DNA of 64,000 nucleotides from the NCBI RefSeq assembly GCF_000218685.1, contig NW_006763290.1:1988871-2052870 (forward strand), written 5' to 3'. Position numbers and translations under genes: made by a program. This stretch comes from Serpula lacrymans var. lacrymans S7.9. Taxonomy: Eukaryota > Basidiomycota > Agaricomycetes > Boletales > Serpulaceae. Position 1 is the stretch's first letter; each line of letters starts with the position of its first letter. The notes under the pieces were generated by a model. The model saw nothing but the letters and a program-made list of their open reading frames with translations. It did not search any database and was not told where the DNA came from. Shown piece after piece: positions 1 to 10,067 of this stretch.

Positions 1-225
1 GTAACTAGATTATTAGAGAGTATGATAGGTATACAGGACCTTGAGTCCAATATGAGTAACTGGAGAATAGGAAGCATTGGACTCTGCAGTACTGTCAAAA
101 GTTCTGTAAATAAAGGTAAACAAAGGAACCACAGAGGCAAAATAATAGAGAACACAATCAGTATTAAATGGTATAGGAATAAGGAAAGGAATGAAAATAG
201 GTAGAAATATGAATGGCACTATTAG
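1..225 (-). repeat. LTR-D fragment (Copia LTR), runs off the window
   Basis: Read on the minus strand, this matches the LTR at 12965-13229: both share the stretch around GACAGTACTGCAGAGTCC and the CCAATGCTTCCTATTCT block. It is cut at position 225/226 by the start of an LTR-A copy. No coding sequence is present; the short ORFs here are chance frames. Confidence 0.75.
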
Positions 226-562
226 TGTAACAACCAAGAGTTTGTATACTCTGGGACACAACTCAGACAAGCAAGAGTGAGGGAAAGTAGGAGTGGATAA
301 ACCCCTTAGGTTAAGACCAAGTTAGTTGTGGGTAAACAACAGGAGAACTTGCTGGGGTTTTTATACTACTACAGGTTGGTTTGTATATATTGTACTATAC
401 AGTTGATAAGGCAGTGGCTGATGATGTCAAAGGGTGCAGCCCGTGTAACCAGCTCCACTGCATGAGAGATTTGTATCTAAGAATAAGGGAAGGCAGTGCA
501 GCGCAAGAAAGTGGAGTTTGAACAAAAGGAAAGTACCGCATGGCACAATTGTGTGAAAACTA
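226..562 (+). repeat. LTR-A, first part of the split 3' LTR of Gypsy-1
   Basis: It begins TGTAACAACCAAGAG and follows the LTR-A sequence seen intact at 8989-9402 up to the GTGTGAAAACTA block. The last part of the LTR lies at 3671-3722, beyond a Copia insertion. The 5 bases on its left (ATTAG) do not match the 5 bases to the right of the partner LTR (CTTGA at 9403-9407). Confidence 0.8.
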
Positions 563-576
563 AAAAAGCCAGTTGT

Positions 577-783
577 TAATAAAACTAAGTGAAACTCAGC
601 CGCTGCCCAAGAGGCTATAGAAATAACTGAGGTATTCCTATACTAAACCCTCTACTACTTATATCCAGAGGTGCTACTTGCTACAGTATAATGACTCCTA
701 GGAGAACGATGATGACTCCATGGCTATACTCCATGGAGAACAATGGCTGCTTTAGCAGAGACTGGGTTTATCCGGTTTTGTCA
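577..783 (-). repeat. Copia-1 copy 1, 3' LTR
   Basis: On the minus strand it runs from TGACAAAACCGGATAAACC to TTTATTA. It matches the LTRs at 46852-47066, 47356-47622 and 52267-52501. Just inside is a short purine run (AAGTGGGAG on the minus strand, 784-792) that fits a polypurine tract for plus-strand priming. Confidence 0.9.
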
Positions 784-3670
784 CTCCCACTTGAGTGCAA
801 CCGTAGTCCCATAGCTTTAGAGAATTTCCAGTGTTTTTTGTGAGTGAGGGGTTTGGTGAGAATGTCGGCAACCATATCTCCTGTAGGAATATATCTGATT
901 ACTGTCTCTCCCTTTAATACTAAGTCATCTCGGATAAAATGATATTTCCGTTGAATGTGTTTTGTGCGAGCACAGAACTGTGGATCTCGTGTAAGAATGA
1001 TAGCTGCTTGATTGTCACAGTGCAGTGTTGTAGGTCCATTTTGAGCATGTCCAATTTCTTCAAAAAATGTCTGAAGCCATGCAAGGTGTTGTCCAGCATT
1101 GCTCAATCCAATGTAGTCTGACTCCGTGGAGGATAAAGCTACCATGTTTTGTCTGTTGCTTGTCAAGGAGATTGCTCCTTGGATGGTGATAAAAACAAAG
1201 CCTGATGTTGATAGAGACGTGTCTGGGTCTCCAGACCAATCTGCATCCGAATATCCATAGAAATCCATGTCCATGGAGACATCTGTGCCGTCATATTGTA
1301 GTTCCATGTCCCTGGTTGCTTTCAGATATTGGAGGACACATTTTGCAGCTTCCCAGTGATGGCTCTTTGGAGCTGAGCTATGTCTGCTTAGTATTCCAAC
1401 AATGTAGGCAATGTCTGGGCGGGTTCTGAGCATGGCATACATGAGGGAGCCTACAATTGAGAGGTATGACACTTGATGCCCTTCAATATGCATCTCGTAT
1501 TGCACAATATCTTCCCCTGGAGTGTTTGTGAGGAGTTTTGATCCATGGGCCATTGGTGTCCATACTGGTTTGCAGTTTTTCATTCCAGTACGCTCCAGGA
1601 CTGTGTCAATGTGTTGGTGTTGCAATAGAGATATTGTTTTGTTTGAACAATCACATTGGATTTCTATTCCGAGGATGTATTTTGCTTTTCCAAGGTCCCG
1701 CATTTTGAATATGGATTCGAGTTTGGCTTTTGTGATATCCATGAAATTTTGGGATGAAGCTCCTAGGAGGAGGTCATCTACATAGACAACAACAAAGTAT
1801 ATTTGTTTGTTGTCCCGGAATACATAGAGACATGTTTCTGCATTTAGTCTTGTGAAACTGAGCTCCTGGAGCTTGCGATCAAAAGTTTTGTTCCATGTAC
1901 AACCAGCTTGTTTTAACCCGTAGATGGATTTCTTCATTCTCCAGCAGTATCCAGGTTGGATAGGAACACCCCCTGGAGGAAGCATGTACAGTTCTTCTTC
2001 AAGTTTTCCATTGAGATAAGCTGTGGATATGTCCATTTGATCAAGTTCTAGATCGTACTTTGCTGCCAGGGCTAGAATAATTCAGATTGACTCTAAGTTT
2101 GCAACCGGAGCAAAAACCTCCTGGTAATCAATCCCCTCCCTTTGAGTAAAACCTCATGCAACAATCCGGAGTTTGTATCTCTCAATATTTCCGTTTTGAT
2201 CAAACTTGATCCGGAACACAGGTTTTGATGTGATGGGTTTTACTCCCTTTGGAAGTGGAACAGTGTCATATACTGTATTAGTATTGAGACTTAGGAGTTC
2301 CTCCTCCAAGGCAGACTTCCATAATTCTCCATCTGGACGTGATAAGGCTTCCTTTAGTGTCCTTGGAAGGTCTGTGTTAGATAGACCGGTACTTGCTATT
2401 CCAGCAAAGAATGTCTCCTCTGTATCAGATGTTTCTTCATGAACCTCAGGAGTGTTAGGTTTCTCCATGGAGTTGTCATGCTGCTCTTTTTGAGACTGTT
2501 CCTTATCTAGAGTCCTTTGATAAACTCGGTTTTTGTCTGCATGACGGGTCTGGCAACTGCTTCTGCATACTCCTAGGACTTCAGCAGGCATGACTGCTCT
2601 TTTAGGAACTTGTGCAGGTACTCCAGGGAGTAGACACATTTGTGTATTTGTTGCCCCACTCACTCCTGAAGGTGTTGAATCACTCCTTGGAGGCATTGGA
2701 TAACTCCTCAGAGGTGTTGGATGACTCCTTGGAGGTGTTGTATGCCTTCCAGAAGCTGATCCAATGGACAGGCTGTCTAGCTGTATTCGGACTTTTTCCA
2801 CATCAGCTGGCTGTATGTTGAGGGGCTGTCCTCCCACTGACTGTAACTCTACTTTGGCTTTCCGTTCTGAAGATGGCCAGTGTTCAGGTCTTGGTTGTAG
2901 AGACTGTTGTGGAGGGTGTCTTAGCTGATCAGGTGCTCCCACTGCTCTCGGAACATCTTCATGCTGATATGGTTCCATTGCTTGTGGAATATCTCCTTGG
3001 AGATGTGGTTCCATTTGCAATTCATTTGGATCTTGGATCCGAGGGTCAGGATCATCCTCCTCCAATGTATTTTGGTCTGGATAGTGAGCATTCTCTGGAA
3101 TGAGTCCCTCCCACTGATTTGTGCTAGTGTCTGTGTTCCAGGGAGCAGTGTCGTCCTTTTGTACCTTTCCGGATTCACTGAATATGACATGCCAACTGGA
3201 AAACACAGTTTGTTTTTCAGTGTCTAGGAGTTTGTAGGCTTGCTTTCCATGTGTGTAGCCAATCATTATAGCTTTGCGCCTCTTGGAGTAAAACTTCCCT
3301 TGCCTTTTGTCTTTCGGAATCAAGGCATATGCTTGGCATCCGAAAGGGCGAAACAAAGTTGGATCAACTCTCCTTTTAAACAGTATTTCATATGGGGTCT
3401 TTCCATGGAGTCCTGATGCTGGGCTGCGTGCTGTGATATATGCAGCTGTTTGCATGGCATCTACCCAAAATGACTTTGGGAGCTTGGAATCATGGAGCAT
3501 AGTGGTTGCTAATGTAGCCAATGTCTGATTCATGCGTTCTGCAATGCGATTTTGTTCCGGAGTATCTGCAGCTGTAGTTTCTTGGATGACACCATCTCCT
3601 CGGAGTTGATTTTTGAATGTATTTCCAGTATATTCTCCTCCCCCATTGCTCCGGAGGAATTCTGTGTAAA
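768..3670 (-). pseudogene. Copia-1 copy 1, integrase C-terminus, reverse transcriptase and RNase H, 5'-truncated
   Basis: This is the distal part of a Copia (Ty1 type) polyprotein. From high to low coordinates it shows the end of the integrase catalytic domain (a FWVDAMQTAAYI region, then KRRVDPTLFRPFGCQAYAL), a Pro/Ser-rich linker with short repeats, a reverse transcriptase with the intact active-site box YVDDLLLG, and RNase H with the SSTESDY and DNQAAI blocks. An in-frame TGA lies at 2154-2156 and a second break near 2040-2085. The match to copy 2 stops near 3670, where LTR-A sequence resumes, so gag, protease and the integrase N-terminus are missing along with the 5' LTR. The last codons run 15 bases into the LTR. 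It cannot make a working element. Confidence 0.9.
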
Positions 3671-3722
3671 AGGTTAAAGAGGAGAATGAAAATTAAAGGT
3701 CCGAAAATGTGTTACCGTAACA
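3671..3722 (+). repeat. LTR-A, terminal part of the split 3' LTR of Gypsy-1
   Basis: It resumes at AAAGGTTAAAGAGGAGAATG and ends GTAACA, as at 9350-9402. With 226-562 it makes one LTR interrupted by Copia-1 copy 1. Confidence 0.85.
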
Positions 3723-3736
3723 CTACCCCCCTCTAA
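3723..3736 (-). other. Gypsy-1 polypurine tract
   Basis: The minus strand reads CCTTAGAGGGGGGTAG directly before the 3' LTR. A purine run in this place is what primes plus-strand DNA synthesis in LTR retrotransposons. Confidence 0.75.
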
Positions 3737-4371
3737 GGCTCGACTTCCAGGCCCGACCAAGTACCGGAGGTAGCAGTTAGACTTTTGGGCATAGGTTGAA
3801 AAAGGGAATTGAAAAGTTTAGAATCCATGCCTCTAAGATTCCTAGGAGCTGAGGGATTTTTAGTTCTGTCCTCGTCTCCATAGCCCTTCCATAGGACTAG
3901 GAACTCTAATTTTCCACGCTTTAAGCATGCATCCACCACTTGTTTGACTTTGAACTCTTCCTCACCTTCCTGGGTGACTACAACCGGTCCGGGCCAGTCT
4001 ACGCGCTGTCCCGGCAGCGGCCCTTTATAGGTTTTCACACGGCTAATATTAAGCGTGGGTACTAACCTCATTCATTTTGGGAGTTCCAGCTCCACTGCGT
4101 TGGGTTTGACTTCCTTAATCCGGTAAGGTCCAATCCACTTTTTGGTCAGTTTTCTAGACTGCCAATCTTTTAACTTTAAGTGGTCAGTGTCTAACCAGAC
4201 CAGGTCGCTGACCTTGTAGTCAGGGGCCTTAGAGCATCTATGCTCTGCCCTGTCTTTCATTTGCTCTGCAGTTTTGAATGGTGCCTTGCGTGTTTTGTCT
4301 AAAACGGACTTCATATCCTTGACCATGTTCCCAGCAGCCTCGTTTTTGCTTTTGCCAGGTTCTACACCCAT
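3733..4371 (-). pseudogene. Gypsy-1 polyprotein C-terminus with chromodomain
   Basis: This is the end of the integrase and a C-terminal chromodomain (about residues EEEFKVKQVVDACLKRGK, then LEFLVLWKGYGDEDRT). Chromodomains at this position mark the chromovirus branch of Ty3/Gypsy elements and are thought to steer integration to modified chromatin. An in-frame TGA splits it near 4072, and the join to the integrase core near 4362-4371 needs a frame change. Confidence 0.85.
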
Positions 4372-4982
4372 GATCTCATAACCCCAAATGGTGTCTTTCC
4401 TGTAGCCAACAACTGTTTAATATTATATAAGAACTGGGCTATCTTTAGCCACTTGGCCCAATTCGTCTGTCTATTGTTAATAAATATCCGGAGGTATTGC
4501 TTCAATTCCTGATTGAGCCTCTCCGTTTGTCCATCAGTCTGCGGATGGAAAGCCCTTGATACTTTAGGTTTGATGCCCAGCATCCGGCATAATTCTTTCA
4601 TAAATTCACTAGCAAATTGCGGTCCTCTATCGGAGATAACCATTTCTGGTAACCCATGGAAAGACCATATAAAATCTTTGAATAAATCTGCCGTGCCAGC
4701 GGCGGTAATAGTTTTATTGGTGGGAATAAATACTACTTCTTTGGAGAAGCAATCTACTACCACCATTACTGAATCGTACCCGTTTGACTAAGGCAGATCC
4801 GTCGTGAAGTTGACCGATATATCTTGCCAGGGACCAGCTGGTATTGGATTTGGCATAAGCTTACCGGCCGGCGGTTGATGAGAGTTCTTTGCCATGGCAC
4901 ATCTCAGACAGGATTTTACATACTCCTGTACATCTTTGACCATGCCAGGCCACATGTAGTTTCTGGAGATGAACTCCATCAT
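4362..4982 (-). pseudogene. Gypsy-1 integrase core
   Basis: The zinc-binding end is seen as NYMWPGMVKDVQEYVKSC followed by CLRCA. The catalytic core follows with VVVDCFSKE, ISDRGPQFASEFMKELC and FHPQTDGQTERLNQ, which hold the D, D and E positions. Stops interrupt it near 4788 (TAG) and at 4983-4990 (TGA). All key residues are readable, so the decay is by point mutation, not large deletion. Confidence 0.9.
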
Positions 4983-5099
4983 TCATTGCCACCCAGGGTG
5001 CCCAGCCACTGGAGTGTTGTGATGTCTATCTATTGGCTTGATCCTTGCAGACTCAGGCACATATATTTTGTCTTTAAAGTGGAAGAGCCCATCTTTCCA

Positions 5100-6363
5100 T
5101 CAATAGTTTTTATTGCCGTCAAGGTGCGCCTTCTCTTCTGAGGAGATGTCTTTCTTGAAGACTTCCAGAAGATTGGAATCCTGCCCAATTCTAACATTGG
5201 CAACCCTTGATTGGTCTATCAGGGTGACACCTTTGTTGTCATCTTCGATGCCGTTGGCATGATCCTCTCTTCTGGACAAAGTGTCCACTTTCCCCATCAA
5301 AGTTCCAGGCTTATGAATTAATTTGTAATTAAACCTAGACAGGTACACCGCGTAGCAAGCCTGTCTTTGGTTCAAGCCTTGGGCCGTCATAAAATACTCC
5401 AGATTCTTATGATCAGTCCAAATTTCAAATTGGTGCCTGGCACCTTCTAAGTAGTGCCGCCAGTGCTCTAAAGCTCGAATGATGGCCAGCATCTCCTTAT
5501 CGTAAATTTGATAGTTGCGCTCTGTAGGCGACAAACTATGTGATAAATAGGCATAAGGCCTCCAAAGATTGTCAAGGCATTTAATTGACAGAACAGCCCC
5601 AGTAGCAAAATCAGAAGAGTCGGTTTCTAGCCGGAACTCTTTGTCTAACTCAGGAAATGCTAATATGGGCACTGTTGTAAATGCCTGTTTAAGCTTATCA
5701 AAAGCTTCTTGTCCTTTGGCACCCCAATTCCAGACAATGTCCTTTTTAGTAAGATCGTTCAACAGTCTCATTATCTTTGCAAATTTTTCCACAAACCTTT
5801 GGTAGAAATTGCCTAAGCCAAGAAAGGCCCTAACTCCTTTGACGCAAGTAGGTCCTGGCCAATCCGATATAGCTTGAACTTTCTCAGGATCCATTCTGGT
5901 TCCATTTTGGCCAATTATCATACCAAGGAAGTCTACTTCCTTCACTTTAAAATTACATTTTTCGGGTTTGCTCAGCCTCATTGTCTGACTTCGTAAATAT
6001 TAATAAATCGTCGATGTAAATGACGATACAGTTTTCCATATCCGCAAAGATCTCGTTCATCATGCTCTGGAAGGTTGCTGGTGAATTGGTCAACCCAAAG
6101 AACACGACAAGGGGCTCAAAGGATCCTCGGTGGCACGTGAACATGGCCTTCCAAGCATCTTCTTCCTTGATGCATACATTATTGTACCCCCATCTAAGAT
6201 CCATCTTTGTTAAGATCTTGGTGCCAGCCAATTTGTCTACTAGCTGACTGATCAAAGGCAGCGGATATGCGTTTTTAACCATATACTCATTCAAATAATG
6301 ATAGTCCATAATCATGCGCTTCTTTCCATCCTTTTTAGGAATGAAGAACACCGGGGATGTCAT
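5100..6363 (-). pseudogene. Gypsy-1 reverse transcriptase and RNase H
   Basis: The reverse transcriptase starts at [20 protein letters not shown] and carries the active-site box YIDDLLIF. Near 5953-5990 the frame shifts, and the usual stretch between the YIDD box and the KPEKC motif is shortened, so a small deletion is likely. Thumb and RNase H follow: DFLGMIIG, FLGLGNFYQRFV, an RNase H start around RLETDSSDFATGAVLS, and WTDHKNLEYFMT. It ends in a TGA before the zinc-binding domain of the integrase. The order reverse transcriptase, RNase H, integrase is diagnostic of Gypsy rather than Copia. Confidence 0.92.
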
Positions 6364-6399
6364 AGGGCGCTTGGAAGGTCTGATGTAACCTATCCTAAG

Positions 6400-7419
6400 C
6401 TATTCGTCTATGAAACCAAAAACCTCATCTCTTTCTGGAGCAGAGAGGGGAGTTATATGTCCCTTTCTAGGTTTGAATGTGTCCTTCAAATCTATAGCAT
6501 GGTCCCAGGGCTTAGCTTCTGGAAAGCGCTCTGATTTATGTTTGGAAAAGACTTTCCAGAAGTCATGGTACTTGGGAGGTACCAGCCTCTTAATCTCTTC
6601 CTCAGGTTTCACCTCGTCATTGTCATCATTGATCTTTTCTAAAGATCTGAGCTCATAAACGTGACCAGCATTCCTCTTTTCTATACACTCATTTTGACAG
6701 ACATGTTTTGGTTTACCCAAGTTTATACACTCCTGAGGGCAACATGACAATGTGACAACCCCTGTCTGCCAGTCGATCTCAGGATTGTGTTTAAATAGTG
6801 AGGTCCAGCCCAAGATTAAATTAATCTTCCCTATTTTGGTAGCTTCAGCGGTGACTCGTTCTCTGTGTCCTTGGTACTTGACAACAAAAGAACATTTGTT
6901 TGTGATACAGCCACCCGCGTTAAGTGTACTGTCAACGTTATAGACGGGAATAGATACATCTAATTCTACAAGAGGCAGTCCAACTTGCTCCGCCCAGACC
7001 TGATCTATGAAGATGCTGTTTGCGCCTGAATCAAGCAGTGCACTAGTTGGGTGTACTATGCCTCGGGCAAGGTTTTCCACGCCAATGTCTAAACAGATCT
7101 TCTTTTGGAATAAATATGTGCGCATCAACACACACCTTGGGATTTTGGGAAAGGGTGGCTCCAAAGAAGAAAAAGTATCAAAAGAAACATGTTTTTCTAT
7201 TTTATTTTTACCATAATTAAGCACCCTATTGTTTGTCTCTCCGGGGCCACCCTCCAGGGGAGACACTGGTACAGTGGTGGTTTTGTAAGTATTTTTAGCA
7301 TTAACTCCTTCATCATCTTGAACCTCTGAATCAGTGCTCAAAGCAGCCATATTGTCAGGTGGGTCCAAGATGAATCCACAGTCACAGCTTTGTATACAAG
7401 TACATACTTCAGATAACAA
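6400..7419 (-). pseudogene. Gypsy-1 aspartic protease and start of reverse transcriptase
   Basis: The retroviral-type protease motif is ALLDSGANSIFID, followed by the flap-type region ending LILGWTSLFKHNPEIDW. The ORF runs on to an acidic linker and the beginning of the reverse transcriptase (PWDHAIDLKDTFKPRKGHI). It ends at a TAG near 6400; the same frame continues beyond it as LRIGYIRPS into the next part, so this is a single nonsense change (CAG to TAG is the simplest reading). Confidence 0.88.
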
Positions 7420-7550
7420 ATTTAGTCATTTATTTACAAATTGGGGAGCCATCCCCTTCTTCCCATTATTGCTCGTACAACACCCCGGAGCAGGGGCCAC
7501 CTTATTGTGGTTTACTTCATTGTTTTGAGGAGTGAAGGTACCCAAGTGAC

Positions 7551-8531
7551 CTAAGCTCCGAACTCTTTTCCCTGAGCCTTCATTTTGTTGACCTGCTGGT
7601 CATAAAAGAAGGCCCGGATTTCATCATAGGACCGGCCGGCCAGAGTGTAAAGCTGATTGTCTGGTTTTTCGGTTTCTAATTGGCGCGCCTGGCGCCCTTG
7701 GTTATTTTTTTGGTGAGTGGCCCGCACTCTGTTTGTACAATCTCGGGCCATGTGCCCCTCCTGTCCACAGCTGAAGCAGGTGAATCTGCGTTTTTGTCCA
7801 CCCTGGACCACGCCAATATCTATAGGAGCACCCCGTCCTGGTTGCAACCCGTGAGAGTGATTTGATTGGGAGAGGTTGTCACTCCTCATATCCTGCAGAT
7901 AAAGCTGTTCTGTAATGTGGGGGTTCACATTGCGTTCCAGCAGTTCTACTGCATGCTCATTACCTAAACCCCCTTGGATGGAGAGGGCCAGGAACCAGGT
8001 TACGAAATGGTCTGTCCTCATGTTGCCTTGCTTGAAGGAACGGATTTGCTGACGTGCCCAGTCACGCTCAGCTTGCGGTTTGAAATATTTTTTGTTCTCG
8101 ACTTTGAGATCGTCCCAGACAAGCCACACTCCCGCAGTGTAGCACTCCTGCATTCTAACTTGGGTGTATCAACCTGCCACAGGTCCTTTTAGCCGAGATA
8201 GCACCGCAGTAGCTACCTCAAAATTGTCGGCAAACGCATCCCAGTTTGCCTTGACCCAAATCTGGAGTTTGATCCACCACTCGGTGAATTGCTCTCTGTC
8301 TCCTTCAAAGGCGCCAGGGTCAGCGACAACTTTGACTTTCTTGTGAAACTTTTTCTCAACCGAGGGGGTTGCTGCGGCGGGGTTCACCTGCAGCTCAGCG
8401 AGTTGTGTAGTCAACGCCAAAATCTGTGCATGCATGTTGTGCAACAGAGTGTTGACGTCAGGTTGGCTTTGCAACAACATGTCGACTTGTTCTCTTTGGT
8501 AATGTAAAAAAAGGTAACTGGGGTTCCCCAC
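7551..8531 (-). pseudogene. Gypsy-1 Gag with CCHC zinc knuckle
   Basis: The capsid-like part reads ADPGAFEGDREQFTEWWIKL then KANWDAFADNFEVATAVLS. The nucleocapsid zinc knuckle is CFSCGQEGHMARDC, the C-x2-C-x4-H-x4-C pattern that binds the genomic RNA. One in-frame TGA near 8169 separates the halves. The frame continues without shift (GPVAG, stop, YTQVRMQEC). The ORF starts close to the 5' LTR, as expected for Gag. Confidence 0.88.
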
Positions 8532-8988
8532 TTGCTATCTGCTGATCTACCTTTTCCCAGTTGAGTATTGGATCTCAATCTCCGACCACCCACACTATAG
8601 TATTTTAAAATGTATGTAAAAATTATGTTAATTAAACCCTGGTCCAAATGGTTGTCAGGGGGTGGTCCGCTTGTTTAGCTGTCAACCCTTCTCCAGACTG
8701 GCGGAGGCAAATGCCCAGCCTGGTCAGAGGTATTTGAAGAAGAAGTTTTGTATGTAGATTCTAATCAACAATAGTTCCACACTATTGCTGAGCTAAAGTA
8801 CTCCTCTTAACACTGGGGGCCGTGTATCAAAAAAAATGTGATAGTCCTTTCTCCCAGAGCACTACAGAGCCGTCGCGAAGAGCGCACCCTTTTGCTATAT
8901 GGGATATCCCTAAACAATAACACTATCCCCTTAACCCTGGGGTCCGGATTTGCACAACGTGCGAGAGAGTAAAAAGAGCAAGTCCTAA
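8532..8988 (-). other. Gypsy-1 untranslated leader
   Basis: This lies between the 5' LTR and the Gag start. No ORF of note is present. I could not match the bases next to the LTR to a particular tRNA primer. Confidence 0.55.
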
Positions 8989-9402
8989 TGTAACAACCAA
9001 GAGTTTGTTACTCCAGCGCACAACTCAGACAAGCCAAAAGATAACAAAGAGGGAGTGGTTACCCTTTAGGCTTCAACAAGTTAGTTGTGAGGATACAACA
9101 GGAGGACTCGCTGAGGAGTCTCCTTGATCTATTGGGGTATATATACTATTACAGGTTTGTTTGTACATATGTACTATACAGTTGATAAAGGCAGTGGCTG
9201 ATGATGTCAGAGGGTGCAGCCCGTGTGACCAGCTCCACTGCATGAGAGACTTGTATCTAAAATAGAAAGAAAGGTAGTGCAGCGTGAGAAAGTGGAGTTT
9301 GAACAAAAGGGAAAGTGCCACATGGCACGGAGTGTGAAAACTATAGTAAAAGGTTAAAGAGGAGAATGAAAATTAAAGGTCCGAAAATGGGTTATCGTAA
9401 CA
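8989..9402 (+). repeat. LTR-A, intact copy (5' LTR of minus-strand Gypsy-1)
   Basis: This is the reference copy of LTR-A, 414 bp, starting TGTAACAACCAAGAG and ending CGTAACA (TG..CA). It is written here in plus orientation; the element reads in minus orientation. At least nine other full or partial copies occur in the window. Confidence 0.9.
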
Positions 9403-9732
9403 CTTGAAGCACCATCCCAGCACCCGGCACAGGGTGATCCTATTGCATCATCTGTCAATTCACAACATCAGAGATGTTATTACTGGAAGCTGAACACAGC
9501 CTAAAGGAGTGCCTTGGTGAAAGTTATTGAGAAGCTGATTGGGCTGCTCCCCTCAAAGCTGTGATGGATGCAGAAGGGGACAATGACAGGATAACCCAAG
9601 CTGTTGAGAAATTTGCAATCAAAATTCCAGCAAAATCACAAAGTTCACTGTTGCAATTAACAAATCTTGAAACTCAGCTCACCAAGCCTGTCAAACTTCT
9701 TCGAGACAGAAACCATGTCTTTGGAAAGATAC
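9403..9732 (+). pseudogene. Pogo-like (CENP-B type) transposase, middle fragment
   Basis: The frame holding MDAEGDNDRITQAVEKFA and LETQLTKPVKLLRDRN resembles the segment after the DDE domain in fungal pogo/Tigger-like transposases. Its 5' part has been replaced by the Gypsy-1 LTR. It is cut at 9732/9733 by the chimeric Copia-2 insertion, and its continuation starts at 13235. Family assignment is from memory of such proteins. Confidence 0.55.
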
Positions 9733-9960
9733 TGTTAGAATATACTCTGACATACCAATACTCCATAGGATAATACCTCTGATTTGTAAGCCAGCCCAGT
9801 ATGCAGCAGCTATTCTGTGTAAGACGTCCATGGTTGCATGTCATGTTTAAGATCCTACATTGTATAACCTTGGCCATATAGCTCAATTGGTAGAGCAGCT
9901 GGCATGTATCCAGAAGGTTCCAGGTTCAATCCCTGGTCTGGTCAATATCCAATTTTATCA
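9733..9960 (+). repeat. LTR-C with embedded tRNA-like sequence
   Basis: 228 bp, from TGTTAGAATATAC to TTTTATCA. A second copy of the same length lies at 62895-63122 on the minus strand with its own target duplication, which proves that these are the LTR borders. The tRNA-like unit occupies the last third. Confidence 0.85.
9872..9944 (+). tRNA. tRNA-like sequence inside LTR-C (possible Thr, anticodon TGT, atypical)
   Basis: 73 bases fold as a cloverleaf: acceptor GGCCATA with TCTGGTC (one mismatch), D stem GCTC/GAGC, anticodon stem with four pairs, T arm CCAGG-TTCAATC-CCTGG and discriminator A. Both internal promoter boxes are plausible (TAGCTCAATTGG and GGTTCAATCC). The loop CATGTAT would place TGT at 34-36 but has A at position 33 instead of the near-universal T, so a working decoding tRNA is doubtful. 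Confidence 0.55.
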
Positions 9961-9972
9961 GGTTATGAGCCC
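9961..9972 (+). other. Primer binding site (half-tRNA type) after LTR-C
   Basis: GGTTATGAGCCC directly follows the LTR. It is complementary to the anticodon arm of eukaryotic initiator tRNA-Met (GGGCTCATAACC). Priming from a cleaved initiator tRNA is known for Drosophila copia. The same 12 bases adjoin the 5' LTR of Copia-1 copy 2. Confidence 0.75.
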
Positions 9973-10067
9973 TGTGCTCTAGCCATCTTCCAGACCTCAT
10001 ATCTCACCATCCAAGTGTCCTACTGCTTATCCATCGTAACCATCGTCTTCTGGGACTCCATGTACCA

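Noticed and set aside
226..9402. A single clean Gypsy-1 insertion with target duplication
   Set aside because: ATTAG and CTTGA do not match in any nearby register, so I do not claim one.
9872..9944. Normal decoding tRNA gene
   Set aside because: It lies within an LTR present twice, and the anticodon loop has A at position 33 in both copies, so it is listed as tRNA-like only.
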